Shown: positions 40,340 to 49,374 of the stretch, one piece after another
How the letters are laid out: each line of letters opens with the position of its first letter
How positions within the stretch are numbered: the first letter of the stretch is position 1
Assembly: GCF_000718775.1 (NCBI RefSeq)
Contig: NZ_JOCB01000076.1
Location: forward strand, 1-64,000
DNA: 64,000 nt
Source: Streptomyces sp. NRRL S-31
Lineage (GTDB): Bacteria; Actinomycetota; Actinomycetes; Streptomycetales; Streptomycetaceae
Direction: 5' to 3'
Notes under the pieces: model-generated
Told to the model about the DNA's origin: nothing
The model's input: only the letters and a program-made list of their open reading frames with translations
Database searches by the model: none
Program-made: the position numbers and the translations under genes

Positions 40340-42330
40340 GCTCGAGTCCCCCTGGCTGATGCCGGCGGCGGGGCGGCAGGGCCGGGGCCCTGAGCCACGC
40401 TGATCTTGTGGAGTAGCAGTTCGGTGGTCGCGGCGGAACGCGCGGGATCTCCCGGCGCGGTGCGCTCGGCTTCGCGGGCGCTCGCGTACAGCGCGGCGAA
40501 TGCCTCGCCCCGCCTTCCCTCGCACCGCCCGGCCGCGCTGACGAGGAGGTCGAGCAGCAGCTCACCGCGGTGTCCGGCGCCGTCCGCCGCCCGGTGGAGC
40601 CAGCGCTGCGCGTACGGCCGCCACGTCGCTCGCGGTCGTTCGGCCAGCACCGCGTGCCAGCAGGTGATCAACGACTGCCGTACCTCGTTCTCCTCCACCA
40701 GTGCGCGTGCGGTGCCGGAGGAGTCCGTCAGCGGCTCCGGATCGCAGACTCTCAGGAAGATGTCGAGGTCGGCCGGGGAGAGGTCGGATCGTGCCAGGCG
40801 GTCGAGCAGCCTCCGGCGCAGCCGGCGGCTGTCGGCCACCAGACCCTGCAACGCCTCCAGGGCGCGTGTCGTGCCACGTTCACGGCGGGCCAGGTAGTAC
40901 AGCCTCAGCAGGGCCTGGTCCGGGTGGCTGGCCGCGAGAACGTCGGCGCAGATCCGGACGAGTACCTGTGCGAACTCCCCTCTGAGCTGACGATAGGCAC
41001 ACCACTGGTAGACACGTGCGCGGAACTCGCTGCCGTGCGCCGGATCATCGAGGCCACAGGCGAGCGCCTGGACAGCGGCTTCCAGCCGCGCTCTGCTCGC
41101 GGCCGCGGCGCTCCACCCTTCGGCGAGGGACGCCAGACCGTCCCCGCGCCCGGTGCGCAGGTACTGACGGGCCAGACGCGCCACCAGACCGTCACGCACG
41201 GCAGGGGTGACGTGCGGGTCGTTCAGGTCCACGACGCTCGCGACCCACGCGCCGAGGTGGGGCCGCAGGTCGGGCAGGTGGTCCCAGAAGTGGGCGCAGA
41301 CGGCGGAGTCGAAGTCCAGTTGTCTGAAGCGCACGTGTCCGTCCGGCCCGGCATCGGCTGAGATCTCCTCGAGCCGCTCGGCGAGGTCCTTGTGCTCGAG
41401 CGGCGGAACCCCGTCCGACGGCGAGCGGAAGGTGCGCAGCAGCAACTGGGCCGCGCGGTGGATGACGTCGGCGTGCGCCCCGTGGAGCAGGGAGGCGGTG
41501 AGCAGCAACGCCCGTTGGGGAGCCTCGCGCCTTCCGGCGACGAACAGGGCGACCTCCCTCCGCCGGTCGTTCCGTGCCTCCCTGGCTGTCGCGCACCACT
41601 GCGCGAACCCTTCGTCCGGCCGAGCGGTCTCGCGAGCGCGGCGCACCAGATCGGCGAAGTCCGCGATCTCCCGCATCGGCCTGTCCTCGCGCATGAACTC
41701 GTCGACGGTGGCGTCGGGCCGCACGTACTGCTCGTACGGCAGGCCGTGCACGCGGAGGTGTCGTCTGAAGACCTCCAGGGCGTCCGGTCGCCGGATCTCG
41801 ACCCGGTAGTACTGGAGGCCGGGGTCCAGGGTCGCACCGCGCGGCATGATGACGACAAGGTGGGCGCGTTTGTCGTGTACCGCCGTGCGGAGCGCGGGGA
41901 GGTCGGTGCGGATCACGGACCACTGGTGGTCGTCGGCGGCGGACAGGTCCAGCAGCAACTGGTCGTCGGGCCCGACCAGAGCAGGGTCGTGGAGGGCCGG
42001 TTCGTCCTCCTCTCCGGGCAGCAGCTCGTGGAAGACGCCGCTGTCCCGGCGGCTTTCGCGCAGGAGTACGCGGGCCGCGGAGGTACGACCGCTGCCCGGG
42101 GCGCCGTCCAGGATGACGGTGCCGGTGCCGGCGAGCGTGGCCCGGGCCTTGCCCATGCCTCCGGGGGCGACCAGTACCTGCCGCAGCCAAATGAGTTGGT
42201 CCTCGGCGAAGCGCCGGAAGGTCGGCTTGTCGGATTCCTGCGCCTGGGTGTCGTTGACAAAGATGTGACCGGGACCGGTGTGGATGACGTTCTGGGAACT
42301 CTCGATTCGTGTACTGCCCGGCTGGTTCAC
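40336..42330 (-). CDS. STAND-like P-loop NTPase with N-terminal amyloid-type motif
   Basis: 664 residues from GTG 42330, which overlaps the TIR stop. Residues 12-26 (SQNVIHTGPGHIFVN) form a short beta-arch motif almost repeated in the TIR protein's C-terminus. A conserved helix FRRFAEDQLIWLRQVLVAPG follows, then Walker A GAPGSGRTS (76-84), where the usual Lys is Arg, and a Walker B-like DDQLLLDLSAADD. The C-terminal 350 residues are helical and TPR-like (VARLARQYLRTGRGDGL and onward) and may sense a ligand. The layout resembles bacterial NLR-type sensors that recruit an effector by matching motifs. I infer a role in self-killing or phage defence. Confidence 0.8.
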   Translation of the reverse strand: MNQPGSTRIESSQNVIHTGPGHIFVNDTQAQESDKPTFRRFAEDQLIWLRQVLVAPGGMGKARATLAGTGTVILDGAPGSGRTSAARVLLRESRRDSGVFHELLPGEEDEPALHDPALVGPDDQLLLDLSAADDHQWSVIRTDLPALRTAVHDKRAHLVVIMPRGATLDPGLQYYRVEIRRPDALEVFRRHLRVHGLPYEQYVRPDATVDEFMREDRPMREIADFADLVRRARETARPDEGFAQWCATAREARNDRRREVALFVAGRREAPQRALLLTASLLHGAHADVIHRAAQLLLRTFRSPSDGVPPLEHKDLAERLEEISADAGPDGHVRFRQLDFDSAVCAHFWDHLPDLRPHLGAWVASVVDLNDPHVTPAVRDGLVARLARQYLRTGRGDGLASLAEGWSAAAASRARLEAAVQALACGLDDPAHGSEFRARVYQWCAYRQLRGEFAQVLVRICADVLAASHPDQALLRLYYLARRERGTTRALEALQGLVADSRRLRRRLLDRLARSDLSPADLDIFLRVCDPEPLTDSSGTARALVEENEVRQSLITCWHAVLAERPRATWRPYAQRWLHRAADGAGHRGELLLDLLVSAAGRCEGRRGEAFAALYASAREAERTAPGDPARSAATTELLLHKISVAQGPGPAAPPPASARGTRA

Positions 42331-43082
42331 CGGCTGTCGTCCTCGCGTCGGTCCGACCCACCGAACCGGTGCCGTACACCGCCGTGGTTGTCGCCCTCGA
42401 AGTAGGTCATCCCGTCACCGGAGAAGTGCCGGTCGCCCGACACATGGCGGGAGTTCTGGTAGATGCTGCCGCTTCCCGTGTGGACGGGGCCCTGGGAGTC
42501 CTTCACGACGGTCCCGCCGACGTCACCGGTGAAGTCACGGCTCTGCACCGCCGTTCCGCTCACGTCTCGGACGGTGTTGGTCACCGTGCCGGGAGCGGGC
42601 GGTGTCTCGTCGGTCCGGGTCCCGTCGCAGAGTCCGGGAACCATCTCGGCCACCAGATCGCCGATGCGCCTGAGCCCGGTGTCGTTGTCATGGACGTCGA
42701 ACGGGACGGACTGGAGGTCGGCGAGCCGCGCCAGTGCCGGCGGCAGATCAGCCCCGCTCAGCCGGTTCGTCTTCCGTCCGTCCAGGATGGGGACGACCGG
42801 AACCCCGCATGTGAACGCCTCCTCGATCTCCTTGCGCACCCAGTCCTCCGGGTCGTTGAGCTTCGCTCGGAAGTTGGTCCAGTCCGGCCCCACGACGGCC
42901 AGGAGAAGGGAACTGCGGCGCACCCCGGTCAGCAGGCGGTCGCGGTAGGTCTCGCCCGGGGCGATGGACTTCGACGCGCGGAAGACGTGCTCCGGGCCGA
43001 AGCGGCGCGACAGCTCGCGGTCGATCAGGGCGGCGGTCTTCTCCCCATCGCCCGTGCGGTAGTTGATGAAGACTTCGGTCAT
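42327..43082 (-). CDS. TIR-domain protein with C-terminal amyloid-type motifs
   Basis: 251 residues, ATG 43082. Residues 1-150 are a TIR domain: VFINYRTGDGEKTAALIDRE (strand A and BB-loop side), VFRASKSIAPGETYRDRLLT, LLLAVVGPDW, and WVRKEIEEAF, where Glu85 sits at the catalytic position of NAD-consuming TIRs. The tail (about 165-240) is rich in Gly, Asn and short strands: VSGTAVQSRDFTGDV, then SQGPVHTGSGSIYQN (196-210). The last matches SQNVIHTGPGHIFVN of the STAND protein at 8 of 15 positions. The gene overlaps the STAND gene by 4 bp. It is likely the effector, degrading NAD+ or making a signal nucleotide once recruited. Confidence 0.88.
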   Translation of the reverse strand: MTEVFINYRTGDGEKTAALIDRELSRRFGPEHVFRASKSIAPGETYRDRLLTGVRRSSLLLAVVGPDWTNFRAKLNDPEDWVRKEIEEAFTCGVPVVPILDGRKTNRLSGADLPPALARLADLQSVPFDVHDNDTGLRRIGDLVAEMVPGLCDGTRTDETPPAPGTVTNTVRDVSGTAVQSRDFTGDVGGTVVKDSQGPVHTGSGSIYQNSRHVSGDRHFSGDGMTYFEGDNHGGVRHRFGGSDRREDDSR

Positions 43083-43094
43083 GGTGAGATCCCC

Positions 43095-44405
43095 TCAGGA
43101 AGTGGGCAAGCGAGATAAGGTGCCGAGTCGCGGCGCGAGCCGGCGTACGGAAGGGCTGTCCGCGTGCCGGGCCAAGGCCCGGGCGAGACGCCGCAGATCG
43201 GTCGTGACGGTCGCTGAGCGCACGGCCGCCACGCCGTCGAGCAGGGGTGCCGTCAGCGCGCACGCGTGGTCGATCTCGCCGGCCGACGCGTAGGCCAGGG
43301 CCCGGCGTACCCCGTACCGCACCTGGGTACGGACCGCGTCCGGGCCGACCAGGGCGAGTTGCCGATCGAGTTCCTCGCTCGCTTCGCGAGGCCGGCCGAG
43401 GTCGACCAGGCACCAGCCGGTGACCATGCCGACCGGGTCGGGAAGGTGCATGGTGCCGATCACCGGTTCGTCGGGGCCGTCGTCCTGCCGGGCGAGGAGC
43501 GTACGAGCGCGCTCCAGGGCATGGAGACAGGCGTGGAGGTCGCCCGCGAGTGCGTGCCCTTGTGCTTCCCGTTGTGCGGCCAGCCCGCGGATCCGTGGTG
43601 GCAGCGTGCTGCTCTGCGCGCGCCGGGCGAGGGCGACGGTCTGCTGGGCGTCATCACGGTACAAGGTGACCAGGGCCCTGCGGACCAGCGCATAGCCGGC
43701 CAGTGCCTGGTCGCCACCGGCCGCCGCCAGGTCGACCGCGCGCTGCGTCCACCAGAGTGCCGCACGATCGTCACCGGTCTCCTGCACCAGCCACCCCACG
43801 TACTCCGCGTACCGGGAGCCGAGCGCCAGCAACTGGCGTCGGGTGTCGGCGTCGGTCTGGGCGGACAGTTCCCGCAGGGTGTGCGTCTGCGCGATCAGGA
43901 CGGGCAGGAGCAGACCGGGTTCCACGGTCTGGCCGAGTCTCCGGTAGTGCGTGAACAGCGAGCGGGAGGCTTCCACCATGCCCGCACCCGACGCCGGGGA
44001 GGCCGGTCCGGTGCGGCCCGGTCGCCAGGTCATCAGCGAGGCGACGCCGGCGCCCATCACCTCCCGCCGGCCCATGGAATGGAACCGATTCGGACCGTCC
44101 GGCGACAACTGCATGATCCAGTCCTCCTCGTCGATGTGGTCTGGTGCTGATGCTGGTGCTGGTGCTGGTGCTGCGGGAACTTCGGGAGCGGCCTGGTCGG
44201 CCAGCGTGATCAGTGCTCCGTCGGCACCGAGGGCGGCGTCGCACAGTCGGACGAGGTCACGGCCGGGTGCCTTGATCCCTCGCTCGACCTTGCTCAACTG
44301 GGCCTTGCTGTAGTGCACGGCGCCGGACAAGGCCGTCAGGCTCAGTCCGGCCTCCAGACGCCGTTTCCTCAGCTCCTCGCCGAACGTGGTGGACGGCTGT
44401 GGCAC
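43095..44405 (-). CDS. XRE-family regulator with TPR-like sensor domain
   Basis: 436 residues from GTG 44405, placed five bases after a perfect GGAGG; a longer frame is not supported. Residues 5-65 are an XRE helix-turn-helix (FGEELRKRRLEAGLSLTALS, GAVHYSKAQLSKVERGIKAP). A linker with AP repeats ([12 protein letters not shown]) follows, then a WxxQLSPDGPNRFHSMGRRE segment and a C-terminal helical-repeat domain of about 280 residues resembling TPR regulators of Streptomyces. It stands 12 bp before the TIR gene and is the first gene of the operon, so it probably controls expression of the TIR/STAND system. It is divergent from the alkaline phosphatase gene. Confidence 0.88.
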   Translation of the reverse strand: MPQPSTTFGEELRKRRLEAGLSLTALSGAVHYSKAQLSKVERGIKAPGRDLVRLCDAALGADGALITLADQAAPEVPAAPAPAPASAPDHIDEEDWIMQLSPDGPNRFHSMGRREVMGAGVASLMTWRPGRTGPASPASGAGMVEASRSLFTHYRRLGQTVEPGLLLPVLIAQTHTLRELSAQTDADTRRQLLALGSRYAEYVGWLVQETGDDRAALWWTQRAVDLAAAGGDQALAGYALVRRALVTLYRDDAQQTVALARRAQSSTLPPRIRGLAAQREAQGHALAGDLHACLHALERARTLLARQDDGPDEPVIGTMHLPDPVGMVTGWCLVDLGRPREASEELDRQLALVGPDAVRTQVRYGVRRALAYASAGEIDHACALTAPLLDGVAAVRSATVTTDLRRLARALARHADSPSVRRLAPRLGTLSRLPTS

Positions 44406-44732
44406 GGGAACCTCCAAAGCCCCTCCGTCCAGGCCGGGGTGGTGCTGCACGAAAGAGTGCGGCAATCCGTCCCGGACGGACAAGGCGATCGATGCTGTTT
44501 CCCGTTTCCATCTCCGACGGCGGGAAGCGGCATGCGCGAAAGCCCCCTTGCGCCGGTCAGGGAACCCGGGGCTCGACGCGTGGCGGGGACCTGGTCGTGG
44601 TCGGGGACGTTCGTGTGCCATGCACCGGAAACCCATGCCCCACCAGGGGTTTCCCGGTGATTCATGGGCGGGTGATGGGCTGTGGCCCGTTGACCGTCCG
44701 TCCCGTCGGGGACGCCTCAAGGAGTCGTTCAC
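44406..44732. other. Divergent intergenic region with a stem-loop
   Basis: About 330 bp separate the XRE regulator (leftward) and the phosphatase (rightward). An inverted repeat, CACCGG-AAACCC near 44623-44634 against GGGTTT-CCCGGTG near 44647-44659, could form a hairpin. 11-nt spaced elements resembling a weak Pho box (GATTCATGGGC) lie within 44649-44680 but are poor matches. Confidence 0.4.
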
Positions 44733-46091
44733 ATGCACAGACCGTCCCGCCGTCACCTCACCGTCGCCACCGCTCTGCTGGCCTCCACCACCGCCGTCGT
44801 CGCCTTCACCAGCGGCGCCGGTGCGACCGACACCAGGCAGCAGGCCGAGAACGCCATCCAGGGCGGCAAGGCGAAGAACGTCATCCTGCTCATCGGTGAC
44901 GGCATGGGCGACTCGGAGATCACGCTCGCCCGCGACTACACCGTCGGGGCGAACGGCCGCCTGAACATGGACAGGTTCCCGCTGACCGGCGCGTACACCA
45001 CGTACTCCGTGCACGCGGACGGCACGCCCGACTACGTCACCGACTCCGCCGCCAGCGGCTCCGGCTGGGCGACCGGTGTGAAGACGGTCAACGGCCGCAT
45101 CTCCAAGACGCCGGGCTCCGACAAGGCCGTCCGTACGATCCTGGAGCTGGCCCAGAGGAACGGTTACGCCACCGGCAGCGTCACCACCGCCGAGCTGACC
45201 GACGCCACCCCGGCCGTGCTCGCCTCGCACGTCACCGACCGCTCCTGCCAGGGGCCGGCCGACATGGCCAAGTGTTCCAAGGACGCGATCGCGGCGGGCG
45301 GTCCGGGGTCGATCGCCGAGCAGTCCGTCAACCACAAGGTCGACGTCCTCTTCGGTGGCGGCAAGCAGCGCTTCGACCAGAAGGTCACCGACGGCCGGTA
45401 CAAGGGTCTCACCGTCACGGAGCAGGCGAAGAAGCTCGGCTACCAGGTCGTCACCGACAGCGCCTCGATGAAGGGCGCGAAGGCGGGCAAGCCCGTGCTG
45501 GGCCTGTTCGCCCCCGGCAACGTGCCGGTGGAGTGGACCGGCAAGCCGGCCGCCGTGGGCGGCACGGACGCGCAGCGCTGCGTCACCTCCAACCCGGCCC
45601 GTCCGTCCGGGACGCCGAGCCTGGCGGACTCCGCCACCAAGGCGATCCAGCTGCTGGAGGCCAAGCAGAAGCACTCGAAGAAGGGCTTCTTCCTCCAGAT
45701 CGAGGGCGCCTCCATCGACAAGCAGGACCACGCCGCCGACCCCTGCGGTCAGATCGGTGAGACCGCCGCCTTCGACCGCGCCGTGAAGGTCGCCCGCGAC
45801 TACGCGGCCAAGCACCCGGACACGCTCGTCGTCACCACCGCGGACCACGGCCACAGCAGCCAGATCGTCCCGCTGGAGGCCACCCCGCCCGGCCTGTCCT
45901 CCACCCTGGTGACCAACGAGGGCCAGCGGCTGAAGGTCAACTACTCGACCAACACTCCGGGCCAGTCCCAGGAGCACACCGGCACCGAGGTCCGCATCGC
46001 CGCGCAGGGCCCGCTGGCCTACCGCGTGCTCGGTGTCACCAACCAGACCGACCTGTTCACCACCGTCCGGGAGGCGCTGCGCCTGAAGTGA
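44733..46091 (+). CDS. phoA: Secreted alkaline phosphatase
   Basis: 452 residues with an N-terminal signal peptide (about 1-30, ending SGAGA). It has the E. coli PhoA-type superfamily layout: metal ligand Asp in ILLIGDGMGDSEITLARDYT, nucleophile Ser in VTDSAASGSGWATGVKT, DKQDHAADPCGQ with Asp/His ligands, TTADHGHSSQ and the C-terminal GQSQEHTGTEVRIAAQGP His ligand. It releases phosphate from esters outside the cell, using zinc and magnesium. It would be expected under PhoP control in phosphate limitation, though no strong Pho box is visible. AAGGAG precedes the ATG. A terminator follows 14 bp after the stop. Confidence 0.95.
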   Translation: MHRPSRRHLTVATALLASTTAVVAFTSGAGATDTRQQAENAIQGGKAKNVILLIGDGMGDSEITLARDYTVGANGRLNMDRFPLTGAYTTYSVHADGTPDYVTDSAASGSGWATGVKTVNGRISKTPGSDKAVRTILELAQRNGYATGSVTTAELTDATPAVLASHVTDRSCQGPADMAKCSKDAIAAGGPGSIAEQSVNHKVDVLFGGGKQRFDQKVTDGRYKGLTVTEQAKKLGYQVVTDSASMKGAKAGKPVLGLFAPGNVPVEWTGKPAAVGGTDAQRCVTSNPARPSGTPSLADSATKAIQLLEAKQKHSKKGFFLQIEGASIDKQDHAADPCGQIGETAAFDRAVKVARDYAAKHPDTLVVTTADHGHSSQIVPLEATPPGLSSTLVTNEGQRLKVNYSTNTPGQSQEHTGTEVRIAAQGPLAYRVLGVTNQTDLFTTVREALRLK

Positions 46092-46104
46092 GCGCGGTGA
46101 CCGA

Positions 46105-46134
46105 GGGGGGAGGCCGGGCCGCCGGTCTCCTCCC
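46105..46134. terminator. Bidirectional terminator
   Basis: A 13-bp stem with two G-T pairs (GGGGGGAGGCCGG against CCGGTCTCCTCCC) and a GCCG loop, between the converging phosphatase and LAL regulator genes. Confidence 0.8.
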
Positions 46135-46157
46135 TTCCCCTCCCGCCCGTGTGCCGC

Positions 46158-49100
46158 TCAGGCCGGGCCGAAGCCGCCACCGGCCTGCTGCACCAGGCGG
46201 GCCAGTTCCATCCGGGAGCGGACACCGAGGGCGGCGAAGACGTTGCGCAGGTGGTAGTCGACGGTGCGGGTGCTGACCGACAGGCTCAGGGCCACCTCCC
46301 GGTTGGTGAGTCCCTGGGCGACGCGGCGGGCGATGCGCAACTGCTGCGGGGTCAGCCGGCCGAGTCCGTCCGGCGGCACCCCGCCACCGCCCACGGCACC
46401 GCCCGGTCCGCTCGGTCCGCGCCGCCCGTCCGGACCGTCCGGTCCCGGTACGGCGCCCGTTCCGGTCACCCCGTTCGCCCGGAGTTCCGCCGCCGCCTGC
46501 TGGGCCCACGGGCCGGCGCCGCAGCGCTCGAACCCCAGCAGCGCGGCCCGCAGATGCGTGCGCGCCTCGCGCAGCCGTCGGCGCCGGCGCAGCCACTTGC
46601 CGTAGAGCAGTTCGGTGCGGGCCCGTTCGAAGTCACCGGTGGCTGCCGCGTGCCGCCACAGCGCCTGCCGGTACAGCGGGTCGGCGGCCTCCGGCGGTGC
46701 CAGCAGGGCGCGGCAGCGCAGCAGTTGGGCCGGGGCCTGGGGGTCGGCGCCGCACGCCGTCCAGCGCGCGAAGTCCTCGACGGCGGCCCCGGCCCCCTCC
46801 GGCTGCCGGGCGAGCGCGCACGCCTCCACGTAACACGGTACGGCGAGCAGCCAGACGGCGAAGTGGCCGCGCCCCGGGCCGGGCCGTACCAGCGGTCCCA
46901 GCCGTTCGGCGGCCTCGCGGGGACGGCCGTGTCCCAGTTCGGCGCGGGCCGTCGCCCACTGGGCCAGCGCGGCGGCCTGGGCCAGCCCGTGTCGCCGGGC
47001 GGTGGCCATCGCCGCCGTCACGTGCTCGGCGACGGTGTGCGCCTCACCGGCGATCGACGCCGCCAGGGCCAGTACGGCGTGGTGGTGGGCGGCCGTGTTG
47101 CGCTGCCCGGTGCGGTACGCGCTGCGCAGTCCCTCCTCGGCGTGTGCGCGGGCCAGCGCGTGCCGGCCGGCCCGCAGTTCGCCGTAGGCCAGGTACTCCA
47201 GGGCCCGCGCCTCGTACCCGGCGGACCCGTCCGTGCGGGCCACCGCGAGCGCCCGTGCGCCGGCCCGGCGGGCAGCGGCGGTGTCGCCGAGCAGCAGGGC
47301 CGCCGAGGCCGCCCGCAGCAGTTCTTCGGGGTCGTCCGCCGTCCAGGCCCGGTCCACGACCCGCCGCAGGGGTGCCCCGGCCCGGTCGAAGCGGCCCTGG
47401 AGGACCGCTTGCATGCCCGTGCGGTGGTCGCGCAGGGCCGCGTCGACGCCGGTCCCCCAGGCGAGCGTGCGCCGTCTGGCGGACTGCGCGGGAATCCTGG
47501 GCGGCTGGCCCGCGAAGTTCGCGCCGGGGGCGGTGCCCACCCGGTGCGCGCCCGCGCACCGGCGCCCCGGTGCCAGGGCTCGGTGGCACGCCGCCAGGTC
47601 GCCCGCCGACCAGGCGGCGTCCGCGGCGGCGAGGGCCGCCCGGGCGGACAGTTCGGGGTCGTGCGGGGCGGACAACGCGGCGGCGAGCAGCAGGGTCTCG
47701 CGGGCGTCGTCGACCGGGCCGTCCCGGCGCAGCACGGTCCCGCGCAGCAGTTCGGCACGCGCGCGTACCGCCGCGGGTGCCGATCGGCAGCGGCCCGTGT
47801 CGAGCAGCCGCAGTGCCCGGGCGGACTGGCCGGCCAGCAGCGCCTGTTCGGCGGCGGCCGTGTACGACCGGGCGCGCTCGGCACCGTCCGGGACGAGTTC
47901 GGCGGCGCGGGTGTGGGCCGTACAGCGCAGCTCGGGCGGGTACGCCGTGGCCGGGTCCGCGGCGGCGGCCGTGAGGTCGGCCGCGAGCGACGGGGCGGGG
48001 GCGGCCCAGGAGCGGTGCAGCAGCGCCGGGAGGCCGGGGCCGTCGGGCAGCGCGCGGGCCAGTGCGGCGTGGGCGGCGCGGCGTCGCTCGGCCGGCGCAG
48101 CGGCATACACCGTGCGGCGCAGCAGCGTGCTGCGGAAGCCGACCCGGCCCTCGGAGGCGTGGAGCGGGTCCGGCAGCCCGGCGTCCCCCGCAGGGGGCCG
48201 GCCGTCGCCGCTGCCGTACGGACCGGGGTCGCGGCGGCACACGGTCCGGCCGTCGCCGGTGGGCGGTTCCGGGAGCGCGGTGGGATGCGCCACGTCCCGG
48301 GCGAGCCGTGCGGTCGCCGTCGAGCCGCCGCCCGGTCCGTACGTCATGTCCCGGGCCGGCCGTGCCACGGTCGGCGCGTCGGGACACGCCGCGCCGCCCT
48401 CGGCGTCCCTCGCCGGCTCCGTCGGTCCGGGGTGCGCCACGTCCCCGGCCAGCTCCGCCGCCGCGCGTCGTACGACGTCGGCCGCGACGGTCGGCTCCCC
48501 CGCGGCACGCACGGCCGCGGCGGTCACGAGCAGCGTGTCGCGATCCCGCGCGGGCAACTCGGTCAGGTGCCGGCCCGCCAGCGCGGTGAGGGTCTCCGCG
48601 TCGGCCAGCGGTCGCGGCAGGGGGGCGACACCGGCGAGCTGGGCCGGAGTCAGGCGCTGCGACAGCCTGAGCAGCAGTCCGGGGTTGCCTTCCGCGGCGG
48701 CGGCGAGGTCGTCGCGTACCCGCGGGTCGAGCGTCCCCGGCGCGGCGGCGTCCAGCAGGGCGGTGGCGTCCGGCGTGGACAGCGGGTCCAGGCGCAGCAG
48801 CGGCAGGCCGGCGAACTCCGGGGCCACGGGCCGGTGTCCGGCGACGGTGAGCACGAGGGCGACCCCGCCGCCGGCCGGGAGCCGCGCGGCCAGCCGGCCG
48901 AGGGCGGCCCGGGAGGCGGTGTCCCAGAGGTCGGCGTCGTCGGCGCAGAGCAGGACGGTGCCGGGCGCGGCGGTCGCCCTCAGCGCGCCGACGAGTTCGC
49001 GCACCGGGCCGTCGGCGCGGTCGGCGGCGACCCCGGCCGCCCGGCACAGCGCCCGCAGCCCGGTGGGCGGCTGCCCCGGACGCTCGGGAGGCGCGGGTAC

Positions 49101-49280
49101 GGCCACGACGGGTCCGGCGTCGAAGGCGTCGGCGACCTGGGCGAGGACGGTGGAGCGACCGCCGCCCGGTTCCCCGGTGACGACGTGTGCCCCGCCCTCG
49201 CGCAGCCGCTCCACCAGCGACGCGACCAGGCCCGGCCGGCCCCGCGGTACGGCGGGTCCCGGAGTCGTCCGTCCGCTCAT
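46158..49280 (-). CDS. Large ATP-binding LuxR-type (LAL) regulator
   Basis: 1040 residues. The N-terminus has a Walker A motif GEPGGGRSTV and a Walker B LLCADDADLWD, as in STAND/MalT-like ATPases. A long helical-repeat middle of about 700 residues follows (many AxAxLLxGDTAxARRxGxRAL units). The C-terminal LuxR HTH begins LTPQQLRIARRVAQGLTNRE, with VSTRTVDYHLRNVFAALGVR. LAL proteins are often pathway-specific activators that oligomerise on ligand and ATP binding. Nearby candidates for control are the polyesterase and P450 on the same strand, but no link is proven. The glycine-rich P-loop has Arg in place of the canonical Lys. Confidence 0.9.
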   Translation of the reverse strand: MSGRTTPGPAVPRGRPGLVASLVERLREGGAHVVTGEPGGGRSTVLAQVADAFDAGPVVAVPAPPERPGQPPTGLRALCRAAGVAADRADGPVRELVGALRATAAPGTVLLCADDADLWDTASRAALGRLAARLPAGGGVALVLTVAGHRPVAPEFAGLPLLRLDPLSTPDATALLDAAAPGTLDPRVRDDLAAAAEGNPGLLLRLSQRLTPAQLAGVAPLPRPLADAETLTALAGRHLTELPARDRDTLLVTAAAVRAAGEPTVAADVVRRAAAELAGDVAHPGPTEPARDAEGGAACPDAPTVARPARDMTYGPGGGSTATARLARDVAHPTALPEPPTGDGRTVCRRDPGPYGSGDGRPPAGDAGLPDPLHASEGRVGFRSTLLRRTVYAAAPAERRRAAHAALARALPDGPGLPALLHRSWAAPAPSLAADLTAAAADPATAYPPELRCTAHTRAAELVPDGAERARSYTAAAEQALLAGQSARALRLLDTGRCRSAPAAVRARAELLRGTVLRRDGPVDDARETLLLAAALSAPHDPELSARAALAAADAAWSAGDLAACHRALAPGRRCAGAHRVGTAPGANFAGQPPRIPAQSARRRTLAWGTGVDAALRDHRTGMQAVLQGRFDRAGAPLRRVVDRAWTADDPEELLRAASAALLLGDTAAARRAGARALAVARTDGSAGYEARALEYLAYGELRAGRHALARAHAEEGLRSAYRTGQRNTAAHHHAVLALAASIAGEAHTVAEHVTAAMATARRHGLAQAAALAQWATARAELGHGRPREAAERLGPLVRPGPGRGHFAVWLLAVPCYVEACALARQPEGAGAAVEDFARWTACGADPQAPAQLLRCRALLAPPEAADPLYRQALWRHAAATGDFERARTELLYGKWLRRRRRLREARTHLRAALLGFERCGAGPWAQQAAAELRANGVTGTGAVPGPDGPDGRRGPSGPGGAVGGGGVPPDGLGRLTPQQLRIARRVAQGLTNREVALSLSVSTRTVDYHLRNVFAALGVRSRMELARLVQQAGGGFGPA

Positions 49281-49374
49281 TCCCGAAACCTTAACGACGC
49301 GTCAGGAAGTGCGGAAGCCGTGTGCCCGCACGCCCGTGTGTACGCGGGGCGAGCGCGCGGGCACGGACGGACCG

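Noticed and set aside
42327..44405. Toxin-antitoxin pair (XRE antitoxin and TIR toxin)
   Set aside because: The XRE protein is a large TPR-type regulator and the TIR gene is coupled to a STAND gene; the signalling-operon reading fits better.
44649..44680. Pho box before the alkaline phosphatase
   Set aside because: Only one 11-nt unit resembles the consensus; the direct-repeat pattern is too weak to call.
44406..45977. Long open frame antisense to the alkaline phosphatase, in frame with the XRE regulator
   Set aside because: Typical high-G+C antisense frame; the regulator has a GGAGG-preceded GTG at 44405 and the phosphatase is clearly real.
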